Shown: positions 8,208 through 17,323 of the stretch, one piece after another
Layout: every line of letters starts with the position of its first letter
Numbering within the stretch: position 1 is the stretch's first letter
Assembly: GCA_963794995.1 (NCBI GenBank)
Contig: CAWCFV010000002.1
Location: 1,798,001 to 1,862,000, forward strand
Direction of reading: 5' to 3'
DNA from: CAWCFV01 sp963794995
Lineage (GTDB): Bacteria > Actinomycetota > Actinomycetes > JACCUZ01
DNA: 64,000 nucleotides
Notes under the pieces: model-generated
The model's database searches: none
What the model was told of the DNA's origin: nothing
What the model saw: the letters and a program-made list of their open reading frames with translations, nothing else
Translations under genes and position numbers: made by a program

Positions 8208-9146
8208 CTACTCGCGGTTCTTGATCTCGGCGGGGAAGGCCTTCCACGCGATGGCGGCCATCTTGGCGTGTCCCGGGATGGTGAGGTGGTTGCCGTCGGT
8301 GGCGACGTCCTCGGGGCTGAGCCGCATCGTCCGCATCGCCCCGCCGTCGGTGAAGCAGCGTGCGAGCGACGCGCACACCGTCTCGACGACCTCCCAGTAC
8401 CTGTCGACGATCGCCTGCAGCGACCGGACGCCGGCGGCTCGGATCCTGCCGTCCGCCGTAAAGACGTCACACGGCCCGGTGCCGGTGTTCCTGGCGACGA
8501 CCTTGGGGCTGCCGACGGCGTAAGCCGCCCAGTTCTCGATCGACCCCCACTGGCTGACCAGGAAGATGTCGACACCGGGGATCCGCTGCTGGACCAGGGC
8601 CAGGATGCGCTTCAGGGCATCACCGTACGGCTGGTAGTTGTCCGCGTCGGTGCCGTCGCAGCGCAGGTCGTTGTCGATGCTCTGCACAAGGACGACGTCG
8701 GGCAGCGGGTCGGCCTCCCGCACCAGCAGGTCCAGCTGGTACTCGAGGTGGTCCACCGCGGTCCCGTTGACTGCCATGTTGTAGTTGTGCCCCGTCATCG
8801 CCGGACGGGTCTGCGCCAGCCGGAAGTAGATGCTGCGTACGGCCGGGTTCTCGCCGGTCGCCCAGGAGTTCTCGCGTGCGTCGCGGAACGAGTCGTCAGG
8901 GTCGGACATCGTGCCGGTGGCCCCGGAGTGCCCGATCACCGCGATCGAGTCCAGCGCCTCGGTGACCGCCGGTGTCCGTGCCGCGCTGCTGGTGGCCGGG
9001 TCGGACGAGCCGGACGGGTTTGACGAGGACGCGGACGGCGAGGGGCCCGTCCCGGTCGACCGGTCGCTCCCGCCGCAGGCGGCCAGCGCGATCGTCCACG
9101 CGACGGCGACCACGAGGCCGCGCACGGCACGAGGCATGGCAGCCAT
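8208..9146 (-). CDS. Secreted lipoprotein with SGNH/GDSL-hydrolase-like fold
   Basis: 312 residues from ATG 9144-9146, with GAGGTG upstream. The N-terminus is a lipoprotein signal (GLVVAVAWTIALAACGG), so Cys about 23 should be lipidated, followed by a Ser/Pro-rich linker. The body has SGNH-type blocks: the nucleophile block reads IGHSGATG (GHS instead of GDS), then SIDNDL for the Asn block and DGNHLTIPGH for the Asp-x-x-His block. A cell-surface acyl-ester hydrolase is plausible; the substrate is unknown. Several Cys in the C-terminal half could form disulphides. It is convergent with the tRNA-Phe duplicate region. Confidence 0.75.
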   Translation of the reverse strand: MAAMPRAVRGLVVAVAWTIALAACGGSDRSTGTGPSPSASSSNPSGSSDPATSSAARTPAVTEALDSIAVIGHSGATGTMSDPDDSFRDARENSWATGENPAVRSIYFRLAQTRPAMTGHNYNMAVNGTAVDHLEYQLDLLVREADPLPDVVLVQSIDNDLRCDGTDADNYQPYGDALKRILALVQQRIPGVDIFLVSQWGSIENWAAYAVGSPKVVARNTGTGPCDVFTADGRIRAAGVRSLQAIVDRYWEVVETVCASLARCFTDGGAMRTMRLSPEDVATDGNHLTIPGHAKMAAIAWKAFPAEIKNRE

Positions 9147-9294
9147 GGTGCACCTCGGTCGAGGCGCGCGCGAGAGGTTCACGTCGACGTCTGACCACCC
9201 GCGGACCGGGCCGCCGGCGGGTGGAACCGCCGGCGGTCCGCCGGCGTCTACCGTGCTGACCATGCGGGCGATCACCGCGGCACAGGAGGCGCAG

Positions 9295-9690
9295 ATGGAC
9301 CGCAGCCGGACCACGGTGCTGGCGGTGCTGCTGATGGCGGCATCGGCCGGCGCAACGGCGTGCGGCGGCGGCGACCCGGACAACCGGAACGGAACCGGTC
9401 TGAACTACCGCGGCACGTTCTACAGCCTGTCCTCGCTCGAGGTGGCCCCGGGATCGCTGGGGCGCATCCTCGACCGGCAGGTGCCGTTCCAGGACACCCG
9501 GATCGACCTGCGGCGGGTCCGCGGCGTCGACCCGTCGCGCGCGGTGGCCGGCTACACCCGGACCTACCCCGGCACCGGCTCCCCCGAGCCGACGGCGTGG
9601 CTGCTGCTCAGCCCGGACCCCACCCTGGCCGCCGACCCGAGGTCCGACCCCGCGCTGCGCAAGGTCGTGCTCGACCCGGAGCGCCGCTGA
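9295..9690 (+). CDS. Small putative lipoprotein of unknown function
   Basis: 131 residues when started at ATG 9295, which has AGGAGG seven bases upstream; an earlier ATG at 9262 lacks this. The N-terminus (TTVLAVLLMAASAGATACGGG) resembles a lipoprotein signal with an imperfect lipobox ATAC. The rest has no motif I recognise; it contains a repeated-looking polar stretch and TAWLLLSPDPTLAADP. It is divergent from the SGNH-like lipoprotein, with starts 148 bases apart. Envelope location is inferred only from the signal. Confidence 0.65.
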   Translation: MDRSRTTVLAVLLMAASAGATACGGGDPDNRNGTGLNYRGTFYSLSSLEVAPGSLGRILDRQVPFQDTRIDLRRVRGVDPSRAVAGYTRTYPGTGSPEPTAWLLLSPDPTLAADPRSDPALRKVVLDPERR

Positions 9691-9836
9691 CGGATCGCGG
9701 CTCGGCACCTGAGCTGGGCGGTCCGGGGACGCCGGCATGCACCTCGCGGCAGCTGCCGGGTGTGCACCACGCTGCCTCGGCGGTTGCTCAGCGCCGTGAC
9801 CTCACATGTGCCGTGTGGCGGCTCCCGCCCCCCGAG

Positions 9837-11147
9837 CTATCCCCGTGCGCCGTCGCGAGCCGCAGCGGAGGGGTACCGGACGCCGAACGCCTCGGCGGCG
9901 GCACTGAAGCACTCGATGGGGGCGCGCAAGATGCCGGCACCGATCTGGCCACCGTTCTTGCCGGCCAGCCCACCGTCGATGACCGGCACGACCCCGGTGT
10001 CGAGCACCTTGTGGATGTCGATGCCCACCGGCGTGCCGCGGAAGCCGAAGAAGGGGATCCGATAGTCGGGGTGCTCACCGACGGTGATCTGGTACATCGA
10101 CTCGTTCAGCTCGGCCATCCGCTGGGCGGTGCCGCCCTGGTACGCCTGGAGGCCGAAGGCACAGGCCTGGGCGAAGCCGCCGAGGCCTACCGTCTCGGTG
10201 ATGTGGCTCTCTCCGCCGATCCACTGGATGTCCTCGTCGGTGAACCCGTCGAAGAGCTTGCAGCTCACGTCGGGCTGCGGCCCGAGGAACCACTCGTCAC
10301 CGAGCCCGGACACCCTGATCGCGAAGTTGCGGCAGCTGATCGTCATGGCCGTGACGATGCTGGATCCGGGGACGTCCCGGGCGGCGTCGGCCGTCGCCTT
10401 GGCGGCGGCCATCGCCAAGCGCAGGAAGAAGTAGTCGCTGGCACCGAGGAAGTCCAGCGTCGTGTGCACAGCCGGCCCTTGTCCTTCGCTCGCCATGTCG
10501 ACCAGGTGAGGGGTCAGCTCGCGGGTGAACAGAGTGGTCGCCGCCGTGTTGCGGCTGTGCAGCTCGTCCCCCATGCGGAGGGCTCGCTCGATGATCGGCT
10601 TCAGCGGGACGCCGCCCGAGCGCCGGACCGCGGCCTGCAACGTAGGGGCGATCTCCTGCTCCAGGAACCGCAGCCCTCGGGCCACGCCCTCGTCGTAGAC
10701 GCCGTAGTTCAGCCGCCGCCGCGACTCACCCTCGTAGAAGTTGCAGAATGCCCGGTTCCCATGGACCGGGTTGTCGACCACGAACACCGGCATGGACGCG
10801 GTGTAGACGCCGGCCACGGAACCGACGCACCCGTGGTCGTGGTTGGAAGCGAGGTGGATCCGGCCGTCGGTGAGTCTCGCGTCGGCGTCGGCCGCATCGG
10901 TCGCGAGCCCTTCGTAGAGGGCTGCGCCGATGATCGCGGTGCGTTGCCCGCCGTCGTACTCCTCCCACGGCAACGGCGCGCCGGAGGTCAGGATCATCTC
11001 CGGAGTCATTCCGGGGACGACCTCGCCGGCAGGAAGCACGTCCACGAGGACGGGCTCGGCCCCCGTCAGGCGCGACAGCGCGATCTGGTTCGCCGCGCTG
11101 GTGTCGAAGCGGGTGCCGCCGGGCGGGCTAGACGCGGTGTCGACCAC
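9837..11147 (-). CDS. DUF1116 protein (AllG/YlbE-like, carbamoyltransferase-associated family)
   Basis: 436 residues, GTG start at 11145-11147 after GAGGGGG. It matches DUF1116/YlbE: QRTAIIGAALYEG, a His-rich SNHDHGCVGSVAGV block and GDELHSRNTAATTLF are the recognisable family blocks. In Escherichia coli, YlbE (AllG) is one of the AllFGH proteins associated with oxamate carbamoyltransferase in anaerobic allantoin use. Here neither FdrA/AllF nor AllH accompanies it. It is the second gene of an operon, 27 bases after the glutamine-synthetase-like gene. A role in carbamoyl or amide transfer during breakdown of the imported nitrogen compound is inferred; the reaction is unknown. Confidence 0.82.
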   Translation of the reverse strand: MVDTASSPPGGTRFDTSAANQIALSRLTGAEPVLVDVLPAGEVVPGMTPEMILTSGAPLPWEEYDGGQRTAIIGAALYEGLATDAADADARLTDGRIHLASNHDHGCVGSVAGVYTASMPVFVVDNPVHGNRAFCNFYEGESRRRLNYGVYDEGVARGLRFLEQEIAPTLQAAVRRSGGVPLKPIIERALRMGDELHSRNTAATTLFTRELTPHLVDMASEGQGPAVHTTLDFLGASDYFFLRLAMAAAKATADAARDVPGSSIVTAMTISCRNFAIRVSGLGDEWFLGPQPDVSCKLFDGFTDEDIQWIGGESHITETVGLGGFAQACAFGLQAYQGGTAQRMAELNESMYQITVGEHPDYRIPFFGFRGTPVGIDIHKVLDTGVVPVIDGGLAGKNGGQIGAGILRAPIECFSAAAEAFGVRYPSAAARDGARG

Positions 11148-11174
11148 GGGTCACCCCCTCCGTCGGAGACGTCG

Positions 11175-12551
11175 TCACCACAGCCGCAGGTAGCGGTCGC
11201 GTTCCCAGGCGCTGACCACGGTGTTGTACTCGAGCCACTCGGCCTTCTTGACCTCGACGTAGGTGGCGTGCAGCTCGTCCCCGAGCACGTCACGGGCGAA
11301 GTCGCTGGCCTCGAACTCCGCGATCGCCTCGCCGAGCGTGGACGGCAGGCGATGGACGCCCGCCGTCTGCAGATCGCGTTCGCTGACGGAGTACGTGTCG
11401 ATGTTCACGGGGTCGCCGGGCTTGAGCTGCCGGCGAACGCCGTCGAGGCCTGCCGCAAGGACCAGTGCGGTGCCCAGGTAGAGGTTCGCGGCACTGTCGG
11501 CGATCCGGATCTCCAGGCAACGGCGGTTGACCGGCAGGCGGAGCATGAGGGTGCGGTTGTTGTAGCCGTACGCCCGGTACACGGGAGCCCACGAGATCTC
11601 GTTCATCAGACCGCGCGGTAGCAGTCGCTTGTAGGAGTTGACCGTCGGCGCGAGCACCGCGGTGAGCGCGTCGGCGTGCTCGAGGACACCCGCGGTGAAG
11701 TGGTAGGCGACCTCCTCGTAACCGTCCTCGACCGGGATCAGGCCCTGGTGACCGGTGCCGTGGGTGTCCTTCTCGAACAGGTTCCGGCCGGTGGCCTTGT
11801 CAGCGAGGCTGAGGTTGAGGTGAGCCCCCGAGCCGAAGGAGGTCTGGGTGGGCTTGGGCATGAAGCTCGCGATGCAGCCCAGCGACCGGGCCACATGCTT
11901 GGCCATGAGCCGGAAGATGATCATCCGGTCGGCCATCTCGAGCACGTCGGTGTAGGCGAAGTCGAACTCGTACTGCCCGTCCCCCCCTTCGTGGTCGAAG
12001 GAGTAGACGTCCCAGCCGAGCTCGTTCATGTGCTGGACCATCGGCTCCAGGAACGTGTCGGCGAGCATCGTGGTCTCGAGGTCGTACCCGCGGGTGGGCA
12101 GGTTGACGGTGTCCTCGACGACCCACGGGACCCAGTCGTCGCCCTCGCGTCGCAGGACGTAGAGCTCCGGCTCGACGCCCATGTTGCAGCGGAAGCCCAT
12201 GGCATCCGCCTCGGCGACCTGACGCTGGAGCAGATGACGGAAGTCGTGGCTGTAGGGCTCGCCGTGCAGGAACAGGTTCGCCGGCGCGACGGCGTACCGC
12301 TTGTCCCATGGCAGCACGGTCAGCGCCGACAGGTCAGGGATCCCGACGCACTCGTCCTCGTTGGGACCCAGCTCGCCCATGCCGTCCAGGGCACCGACCG
12401 TGTACAGCTCGGAGCCGGCAGCCATGTCCTCGAGGTGGTCGACGGGCACGCACTTGGACTTCGGGACGCCGTGGAGGTCTGTGTAGGCACCGAAGAGATA
12501 GCGGACCCCGTCGTCGGTCAGGTGGCGCTTCAGCTGGGACAGGTCGGTCAT
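11175..12551 (-). CDS. Glutamine synthetase-like gamma-glutamyl ligase (GlnT/GlnA-like subfamily)
   Basis: 458 residues from ATG 12549-12551 with GGAG nine bases upstream. GS landmarks are present: an N-terminal beta-grasp part, the catalytic acidic sites MGVEPELYVL and FDHEGGDGQYEFDFAYTDVL, the ATP-site region GSGAHLNLSL, and NRRCLEIRIADSAANLYL near the end. The adenylylation-loop Tyr motif of GlnA I was not seen. The context of a transporter, an Lrp regulator and DUF1116 argues against primary ammonia assimilation and for ligation of glutamate to an amine or amide, as in methylamine or gamma-glutamylamide pathways. First gene of an operon with DUF1116, divergent from the Lrp gene. Confidence 0.85.
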   Translation of the reverse strand: MTDLSQLKRHLTDDGVRYLFGAYTDLHGVPKSKCVPVDHLEDMAAGSELYTVGALDGMGELGPNEDECVGIPDLSALTVLPWDKRYAVAPANLFLHGEPYSHDFRHLLQRQVAEADAMGFRCNMGVEPELYVLRREGDDWVPWVVEDTVNLPTRGYDLETTMLADTFLEPMVQHMNELGWDVYSFDHEGGDGQYEFDFAYTDVLEMADRMIIFRLMAKHVARSLGCIASFMPKPTQTSFGSGAHLNLSLADKATGRNLFEKDTHGTGHQGLIPVEDGYEEVAYHFTAGVLEHADALTAVLAPTVNSYKRLLPRGLMNEISWAPVYRAYGYNNRTLMLRLPVNRRCLEIRIADSAANLYLGTALVLAAGLDGVRRQLKPGDPVNIDTYSVSERDLQTAGVHRLPSTLGEAIAEFEASDFARDVLGDELHATYVEVKKAEWLEYNTVVSAWERDRYLRLW

Positions 12552-12868
12552 GGCTTCTCCGTGGGATGGTGGGCCGGCCGGACCGCTCCACCCGGGCAGG
12601 TGCCGTTCCGGCTCACCATGGGCACAACGTCCGAGAGCGCCCGGCCACCCACCGGGCATGGACCCGACGGGAGTGGTCAGCTGCGCACCTGCAGGGCTCC
12701 GGAGCCTCCGCGTCCTGACTGACCAACGCACTCTCCCCCGGGTCCGCCGCACGGCTAGGGCGCAAACTTTCCCTCCGTTAGAGTCGAAGGTCAAGCCTTT
12801 CGGCACTTCTCGTGCCAATTTTCGATTCGTTCACCGCTCACAGATCCGATATTCGACCTGGAGACGAC
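12552..12868 (+). promoter_or_regulatory. Divergent control region between the ligase operon and the Lrp gene
   Basis: 317 bases without a gene. The right part (about 12765-12850) is clearly less GC-rich than the surroundings. It contains the inverted repeat GGCAC-ttctc-GTGCC and an imperfect CGAAGG...CCTTTCG pair just before it. These are reasonable candidates for Lrp-type binding and the two divergent promoters. The left part holds nothing recognisable. Confidence 0.5.
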
Positions 12869-13384
12869 ATGGCCAGCAAGCGTAACGACGGCGCCGGGCC
12901 ACTCGAGCCGACCCGCCCCGGAGGCACCCGCAGCCACACGGTCGACGATCTGGACCGGCGCATCATCAAGATGCTCCAACGCGACGGCCGGATGGCCAAC
13001 ACCGAGATCGCGCGGGCACTCAGCGTGACGGAGACGACGGTCCGCAAGCGGATCGCCCAGCTGCTCGACGAGCACCTGATCAACATCGTCGCCGTGCCCA
13101 CGCCGGCCGCCGTGGGGATGAACCTCTCCGCCCTCATCGGTCTCTCGCTCAAGCTCACCGACATCCACACGGTGGCTGACCACCTGCGACAGCTGCCCGA
13201 GGTGCGCTACGTCGGCATGTCGGCCGGCCGCTACGACGTCATCGTGGAGGCGTTCTTCACCGACCAGGAGCACCTGCTCGAGTTCGTCACGGACCGACTC
13301 GGCTCCATCGAGGGGGTCGAGGACGTCGAGACCTCCATCATCCTCAAGGTCGTCAAGTTCTCCTACGAGTGGGAGATCGTCTAG
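12869..13384 (+). CDS. Lrp/AsnC-family transcriptional regulator
   Basis: 171 residues from ATG 12869 (GGAG seven bases upstream); an in-frame ATG at 12812 would add 19 residues with no clear ribosome site. An N-terminal winged helix-turn-helix (DDLDRRIIKMLQRDGR, then NTEIARALSVTETTVRKRI) is followed by a RAM/AsnC ligand domain (about 80-165). It is divergent from the ligase-DUF1116 operon and just upstream of the ABC importer genes, so it probably senses the imported compound or a product and controls both directions. Confidence 0.88.
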   Translation: MASKRNDGAGPLEPTRPGGTRSHTVDDLDRRIIKMLQRDGRMANTEIARALSVTETTVRKRIAQLLDEHLINIVAVPTPAAVGMNLSALIGLSLKLTDIHTVADHLRQLPEVRYVGMSAGRYDVIVEAFFTDQEHLLEFVTDRLGSIEGVEDVETSIILKVVKFSYEWEIV

Positions 13385-13607
13385 CCGGGACCGGGTCGGC
13401 GCGCAGCCCGTATCGCGCCCCCGGTGGGCGGGGCCGCCCGTCCCGGGCACCCGGTCCCTGAGGACTTCGAGATTCGGCGCAGAGCGCCTTCGGACGCCAC
13501 TTATCCGAACTGATTCCGCCAAGTCATTGCGGTTATACGTACGTGGCGTCTAGGGTCGCGACGTCGTCGGAGCCGATGCGGCGTCCCTACTCTCCTGGAG
13601 ATCTGAC

Positions 13608-14810
13608 ATGCGACGGATCAACCTCATCCTGTCAGTCGGGCTGGTCCTGACCGTCTCGACCGCCTGTGGGTCGGGCGAGGACTCCGCGGACTCGCCGTCA
13701 CCCGGGAGCAGCTCGAGCTCGGCGGCCAACGACGACCCGATCGTCATCGGCGCAGCGGTGGCCGAGTCCGGGCCGTTCCAGCTGTACGACGAGGGCCAGA
13801 CGACCGGCATGCAGTACGCCATCGACGAGATCAATGCGCAGGGCGGGGTGCTGGGGCGGCAGCTCGAGCTGATCGTCGTCGACCACAAGTCCGACCAGGC
13901 GCAGATCCAGTCTGCGGCCCAGCAGGTGCTCGACGACGGCGCGGACTTCATGGTCACGACGGTCGACTACGACTTCGGGGCACCGGCGGCGCTGGCTGCC
14001 CAGAAGGCAGGCCTGGTCTCGATCAGCGGCGCCGGTGCGCCGGAGTTCGGGAAGCAGGGCCTCGGCCCGCTGCACTTCAACGTCTACCCCGGCACGCCCA
14101 CCGAGTCCGCGGTGATGGCGAGCTTCGCGAAGTCGAAGAGCTTTACTGCCCCGTACCTGCTGGAGGACACCAGCATCGAGTACTCCAAGTCGCTGTGCGA
14201 GGAGTTCGAGACGACGTGGACCGAGGGAGGCGGCACGATCGCCGGTCGAGACACCTTCGCCAACAGCGACCCCTCGATCGCGAGTCAGGTCAGCAAGCTG
14301 CGCTCGGCCGCTGACGTCGACTTCGTCGTCATGTGCTCCTACCCGCCCGGCGGTGCCAGCGCCATCAAGCAGCTCCGCACCGGGGGCGTCGACCTCCCGA
14401 TCATGGGCGGCGCCGGTTTCGACGGCACCTTCTGGACCGAGGCGATCCCGAACCTGTCGAACTTCTACAACGTGGCGATGGTCTCGTCCTCGGGTGACGA
14501 CCCCAACCCCAAGGTCAACGAGCTGCTCAGCAGCGTGGAGTGGACGGCACCGGCCTACGTCGTCTTCGGCTACGAGAACATCGAGACCCTCGTGAAGGGC
14601 ATCGAGGCCGCGGGGTCGACCGACGGCGCAGAGGTCGCCAAGGCCATCGAAGCCTTCAGCGACGAGAGCCTGCTGGCCGGTTCGACCACCTACACCACTG
14701 ACTGCCACGCTCCTATCGGCCGTGCGATGGCGGTGATCGAGAAGGTGAACGGCAAGGACAAGTTCCTGGAGTACGTCACGCCGACCAACGTCAGCGAGAA
14801 GGCCTGCTGA
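13608..14810 (+). CDS. ABC importer substrate-binding lipoprotein, branched-chain amino acid/amide type (Peripla_BP_6)
   Basis: 400 residues, ATG with GGAG in CTGGAGATCTGAC. Lipoprotein signal LILSVGLVLTVSTACGS, then a Ser-rich linker, then a type I periplasmic-binding fold beginning IVIGAAVAESGPFQLYDEG and containing EINAQGGVLGRQLELIVVD. Such proteins bind branched-chain amino acids, amides, urea or aromatic acids. The neighbouring ATPases and permeases complete the importer. The upstream gap (13385-13607) includes TTATACGTACG near 13533, possibly a -10 region. The ligand is likely an amide or amine given the ligase and DUF1116 nearby; this is inference. Confidence 0.9.
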   Translation: MRRINLILSVGLVLTVSTACGSGEDSADSPSPGSSSSSAANDDPIVIGAAVAESGPFQLYDEGQTTGMQYAIDEINAQGGVLGRQLELIVVDHKSDQAQIQSAAQQVLDDGADFMVTTVDYDFGAPAALAAQKAGLVSISGAGAPEFGKQGLGPLHFNVYPGTPTESAVMASFAKSKSFTAPYLLEDTSIEYSKSLCEEFETTWTEGGGTIAGRDTFANSDPSIASQVSKLRSAADVDFVVMCSYPPGGASAIKQLRTGGVDLPIMGGAGFDGTFWTEAIPNLSNFYNVAMVSSSGDDPNPKVNELLSSVEWTAPAYVVFGYENIETLVKGIEAAGSTDGAEVAKAIEAFSDESLLAGSTTYTTDCHAPIGRAMAVIEKVNGKDKFLEYVTPTNVSEKAC

Positions 14811-14930
14811 CCGGCTCACCACTTGGTCCCCGCACCCACCGTCCCGGGTCGTCACCAGCGATCGGCACCACCATCGACGGACGACGACAAGGACGGCAGG
14901 GTGGACCCGACGCCGACCGGAAGGGTTCGG

Positions 14931-15719
14931 GTGCAGTCCTTGTCAACGGCCTCCACATCCCTCGACGCCGCAGCGCCGCCCGGCGGCGGGCCGGTCCGGC
15001 TCGAGACCCGCGCCGTCGGTGTCCGTTTCGTCGGAGTGCATGCGCTCGTCGAGGTGGACGCGCAGGTGGCCGAAGGTGAGATCGTCGGGTTGATCGGTCC
15101 GAACGGAGCCGGCAAGACGACGCTGGTCAACGTGCTCAGCGGCTTCCAGCGCCCGACAACCGGGCATGTCCTGCTCGACGGCCAGGACATCACCCGCTGG
15201 CCAGCTCATCGGCGCGCGCGAGGCGGGGTGGCACGGACGTTCCAGAGCGTTCGCTCGTTCCGCGGGCTCACCGTGCGGGAGAACGTGGAGGCCGCCGCCT
15301 TCGCGACCGGGGAGTCCAGGTCGGCTGCCCGTGACACCACGGAAGCCGTGCTGCGGCTCGTCGGCCTGTCAGCCATCGCGGAGATGACTGCCTCAGCCGT
15401 GTCGTACGGACAGGAGCGCCGCGTCGGCATCGCGCGCGCCCTGGCCTCGAAACCCCGGATCCTGCTGCTCGACGAGCCCGCCGCGGGACTCAACGAGGCC
15501 GAGAGCGACGAGCTGCTCGCCATCCTCAGCAGCCTGCGCACCGACCTGGGCTGCGGCCTGCTCGTCATCGAGCACGACATGCGGCTGATCATGCGCCTGT
15601 GCGACCGGCTGCACGTCCTGGACTACGGCCAGACCATCTGCCAGGGCCCACCGGCCCAGGTGGCCAAGGACCCCAGAGTGCTCGAGGCCTATCTGGGCCG
15701 CCGCGACGGCGGGAGCTAG
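14931..15719 (+). CDS. livG: ABC importer ATPase, LivG type
   Basis: 262 residues if started at GTG 14931, which has GGAAGGG five bases upstream; GTG 14901 and a TTG at 14823 are alternatives. It shows Walker A GPNGAGKTT, a signature region VSYGQERRVGIARAL (the LivG-style variant of LSGGQ), Walker B ILLLDEPAAGLN and switch His in VIEHDM. It energises uptake together with the LivF-type ATPase 6 bases downstream. The symbol denotes the family; the substrate need not be a branched-chain amino acid. Confidence 0.9.
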   Translation: MQSLSTASTSLDAAAPPGGGPVRLETRAVGVRFVGVHALVEVDAQVAEGEIVGLIGPNGAGKTTLVNVLSGFQRPTTGHVLLDGQDITRWPAHRRARGGVARTFQSVRSFRGLTVRENVEAAAFATGESRSAARDTTEAVLRLVGLSAIAEMTASAVSYGQERRVGIARALASKPRILLLDEPAAGLNEAESDELLAILSSLRTDLGCGLLVIEHDMRLIMRLCDRLHVLDYGQTICQGPPAQVAKDPRVLEAYLGRRDGGS

Positions 15720-15725
15720 GCGCTC

Positions 15726-16439
15726 ATGCTGACGGTCGAGCATCTCAGCGTCCAGTACGGCAGGATCCGGGCCCTGCGCGACGTCTCGATGCGCGTCGAC
15801 GCCGGCGAGATCGTCGGTCTGCTCGGACCCAACGGCGCTGGGAAGACGACGACCTTGTCCGCGATCGCCGGTCTGCTCCCGCTGGCGGGTGGGCGAGTCA
15901 CCCTCGACGGCAAAGACGTCTCCGGGACGAGCCCGGAGGCCATGGTCCGCCAAGGCGTTGCGCTGGTCCCCGAGGGCCGCCACATCTTCGGCACGTTGTC
16001 CGTCGCCGACAACCTCAGGGTCGGCGCCACCGTGCGGCGGGACAGGGCCGCAGTACAGGGCGACATCGAACGCGAACTGGTCCGGTTCCCGGTCCTGCGC
16101 CGCTACTACCGGACGGACGCCGGCAAGCTCTCCGGCGGCGAGCAGCAGCAGCTGGCCATCGCTCGTGCTCTGGTGAGTCGCCCGAGGCTCCTGCTGCTGG
16201 ACGAGCCGTCACTGGGACTTTCACCCGTCCTCGTCGATGTCGTCATCGACGCCATCCAGGCTCTCCGCGACGACGGCTTGACGATCCTCCTGGTCGAGCA
16301 GAACGCCACTCGAGCCGTGGAGGTGGCCGACCGTTGCTACGTGCTGCGGACCGGGTCGATGGTTGCCGAGGCTCGTCGGGGCGAGCTGCACCCCGACGAG
16401 CTCGGCGCGATCTACCTCGGCGCTCGGGAGGTGCTGTGA
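15726..16439 (+). CDS. livF: ABC importer ATPase, LivF type
   Basis: 237 residues, the usual LivF length. Walker A GPNGAGKTTT, LivF-typical LVPEGRHIFGTLSVADNL, signature LSGGEQQQLAIARAL, Walker B LLLLDEPSLGLSP and switch His replaced by Gln in LLVEQNATRA, as is normal for LivF. It pairs with the LivG-type ATPase. Its TGA overlaps the GTG of the permease gene (GTGA), so translation is probably coupled. Confidence 0.92.
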   Translation: MLTVEHLSVQYGRIRALRDVSMRVDAGEIVGLLGPNGAGKTTTLSAIAGLLPLAGGRVTLDGKDVSGTSPEAMVRQGVALVPEGRHIFGTLSVADNLRVGATVRRDRAAVQGDIERELVRFPVLRRYYRTDAGKLSGGEQQQLAIARALVSRPRLLLLDEPSLGLSPVLVDVVIDAIQALRDDGLTILLVEQNATRAVEVADRCYVLRTGSMVAEARRGELHPDELGAIYLGAREVL

Positions 16440-17320
16440 CAGACGCAGTCCAGTTCCTGGTCGATGCGGTGACGGCAGGCAGCTACTACGCCTTGTTCGC
16501 GCTCGGGATCGCACTGATCTTCGGCATCATGCAGCTGGTCAACTTCGCGCACGGTGAACTGATCATGGTCGGCGCGTACACGCTGTACCTCACTGCCGGC
16601 CTGCCCTGGCCGGTGTCCATCCTGATCGCGATCGCGGTGTCGGTGATCACCGGGCTGCTGATGGAGCGTCTCGCGTTCCGCCCGATCAGGGGCGCCGGCC
16701 CCGCGACGCTGCTGATCACGTCATTCGCCTTGAGCTTCCTGCTCCAGAACGTGGCCCAGATGGTCTTCACGACGCTGCCGAAATCGGCCGACGTGGTGCC
16801 CCTGTTCAACCGGTCGCTCCAGCTCGGCGGACTCCGCGTGAGCTGGCTGAGCATCGTCACCGTCGTGACGACCGGAGTGCTCCTGGTGGGCATGGCCCTG
16901 TTCATGTCCCGCACCCAGCTCGGCGTACAGATGCGCGCGGCGGCGGAGGACTTCCAGATGGCGAGGCTGTGCGGCGTCCGCAGCAACCTGGTCATCGCGA
17001 CGGCGTTCGCCATCAGTGGGCTCCTGGCGGGTGTCGGGGCCGTCCTGCTGGTGGGCCAGACCGGGAGCATCTCCATCACCATGGGCCTCACGCCGGTGCT
17101 GTTCGGCTTCACCGCGGCGGCGATCGGCGGTCTGGGCAGCCTCCCCGGGGCCGTCGTCGGTGGGTACCTCCTGGGGCTGGCCACCACGGTGCTGCAGCAG
17201 ACCCTCCCCCATGGGGTCGCCGGGTACCGGGACGCCTTCCTCTTCCTCGGCGTCTTCGCTCTGATGGCGCTGCGACCCGGCGGCCTCTTCAGGGTCGCCG
17301 CCCTGACGGCTCGGGTGTAG
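16436..17320 (+). CDS. livH: ABC importer permease, LivH type
   Basis: 294 residues with about eight hydrophobic helices. Begins at GTG 16436, overlapping the livF stop. Family blocks are ALIFGIMQLVNFAHGELIMVGAY, MERLAFRPIRGAGPATLLIT and the EAA-like FGFTAAAIGGLGSLPGAVVGG. It forms the membrane channel with the LivM-type permease. The longer open frame upstream is only a shadow of livG/livF. Confidence 0.92.
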   Translation: MTDAVQFLVDAVTAGSYYALFALGIALIFGIMQLVNFAHGELIMVGAYTLYLTAGLPWPVSILIAIAVSVITGLLMERLAFRPIRGAGPATLLITSFALSFLLQNVAQMVFTTLPKSADVVPLFNRSLQLGGLRVSWLSIVTVVTTGVLLVGMALFMSRTQLGVQMRAAAEDFQMARLCGVRSNLVIATAFAISGLLAGVGAVLLVGQTGSISITMGLTPVLFGFTAAAIGGLGSLPGAVVGGYLLGLATTVLQQTLPHGVAGYRDAFLFLGVFALMALRPGGLFRVAALTARV

Positions 17321-17323
17321 GCC

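Noticed and set aside
11175..12551. Primary glutamine synthetase (glnA)
   Set aside because: No adenylylation-loop Tyr motif seen and the catabolic context (Lrp, DUF1116, Liv importer) suggests a specialised ligase.
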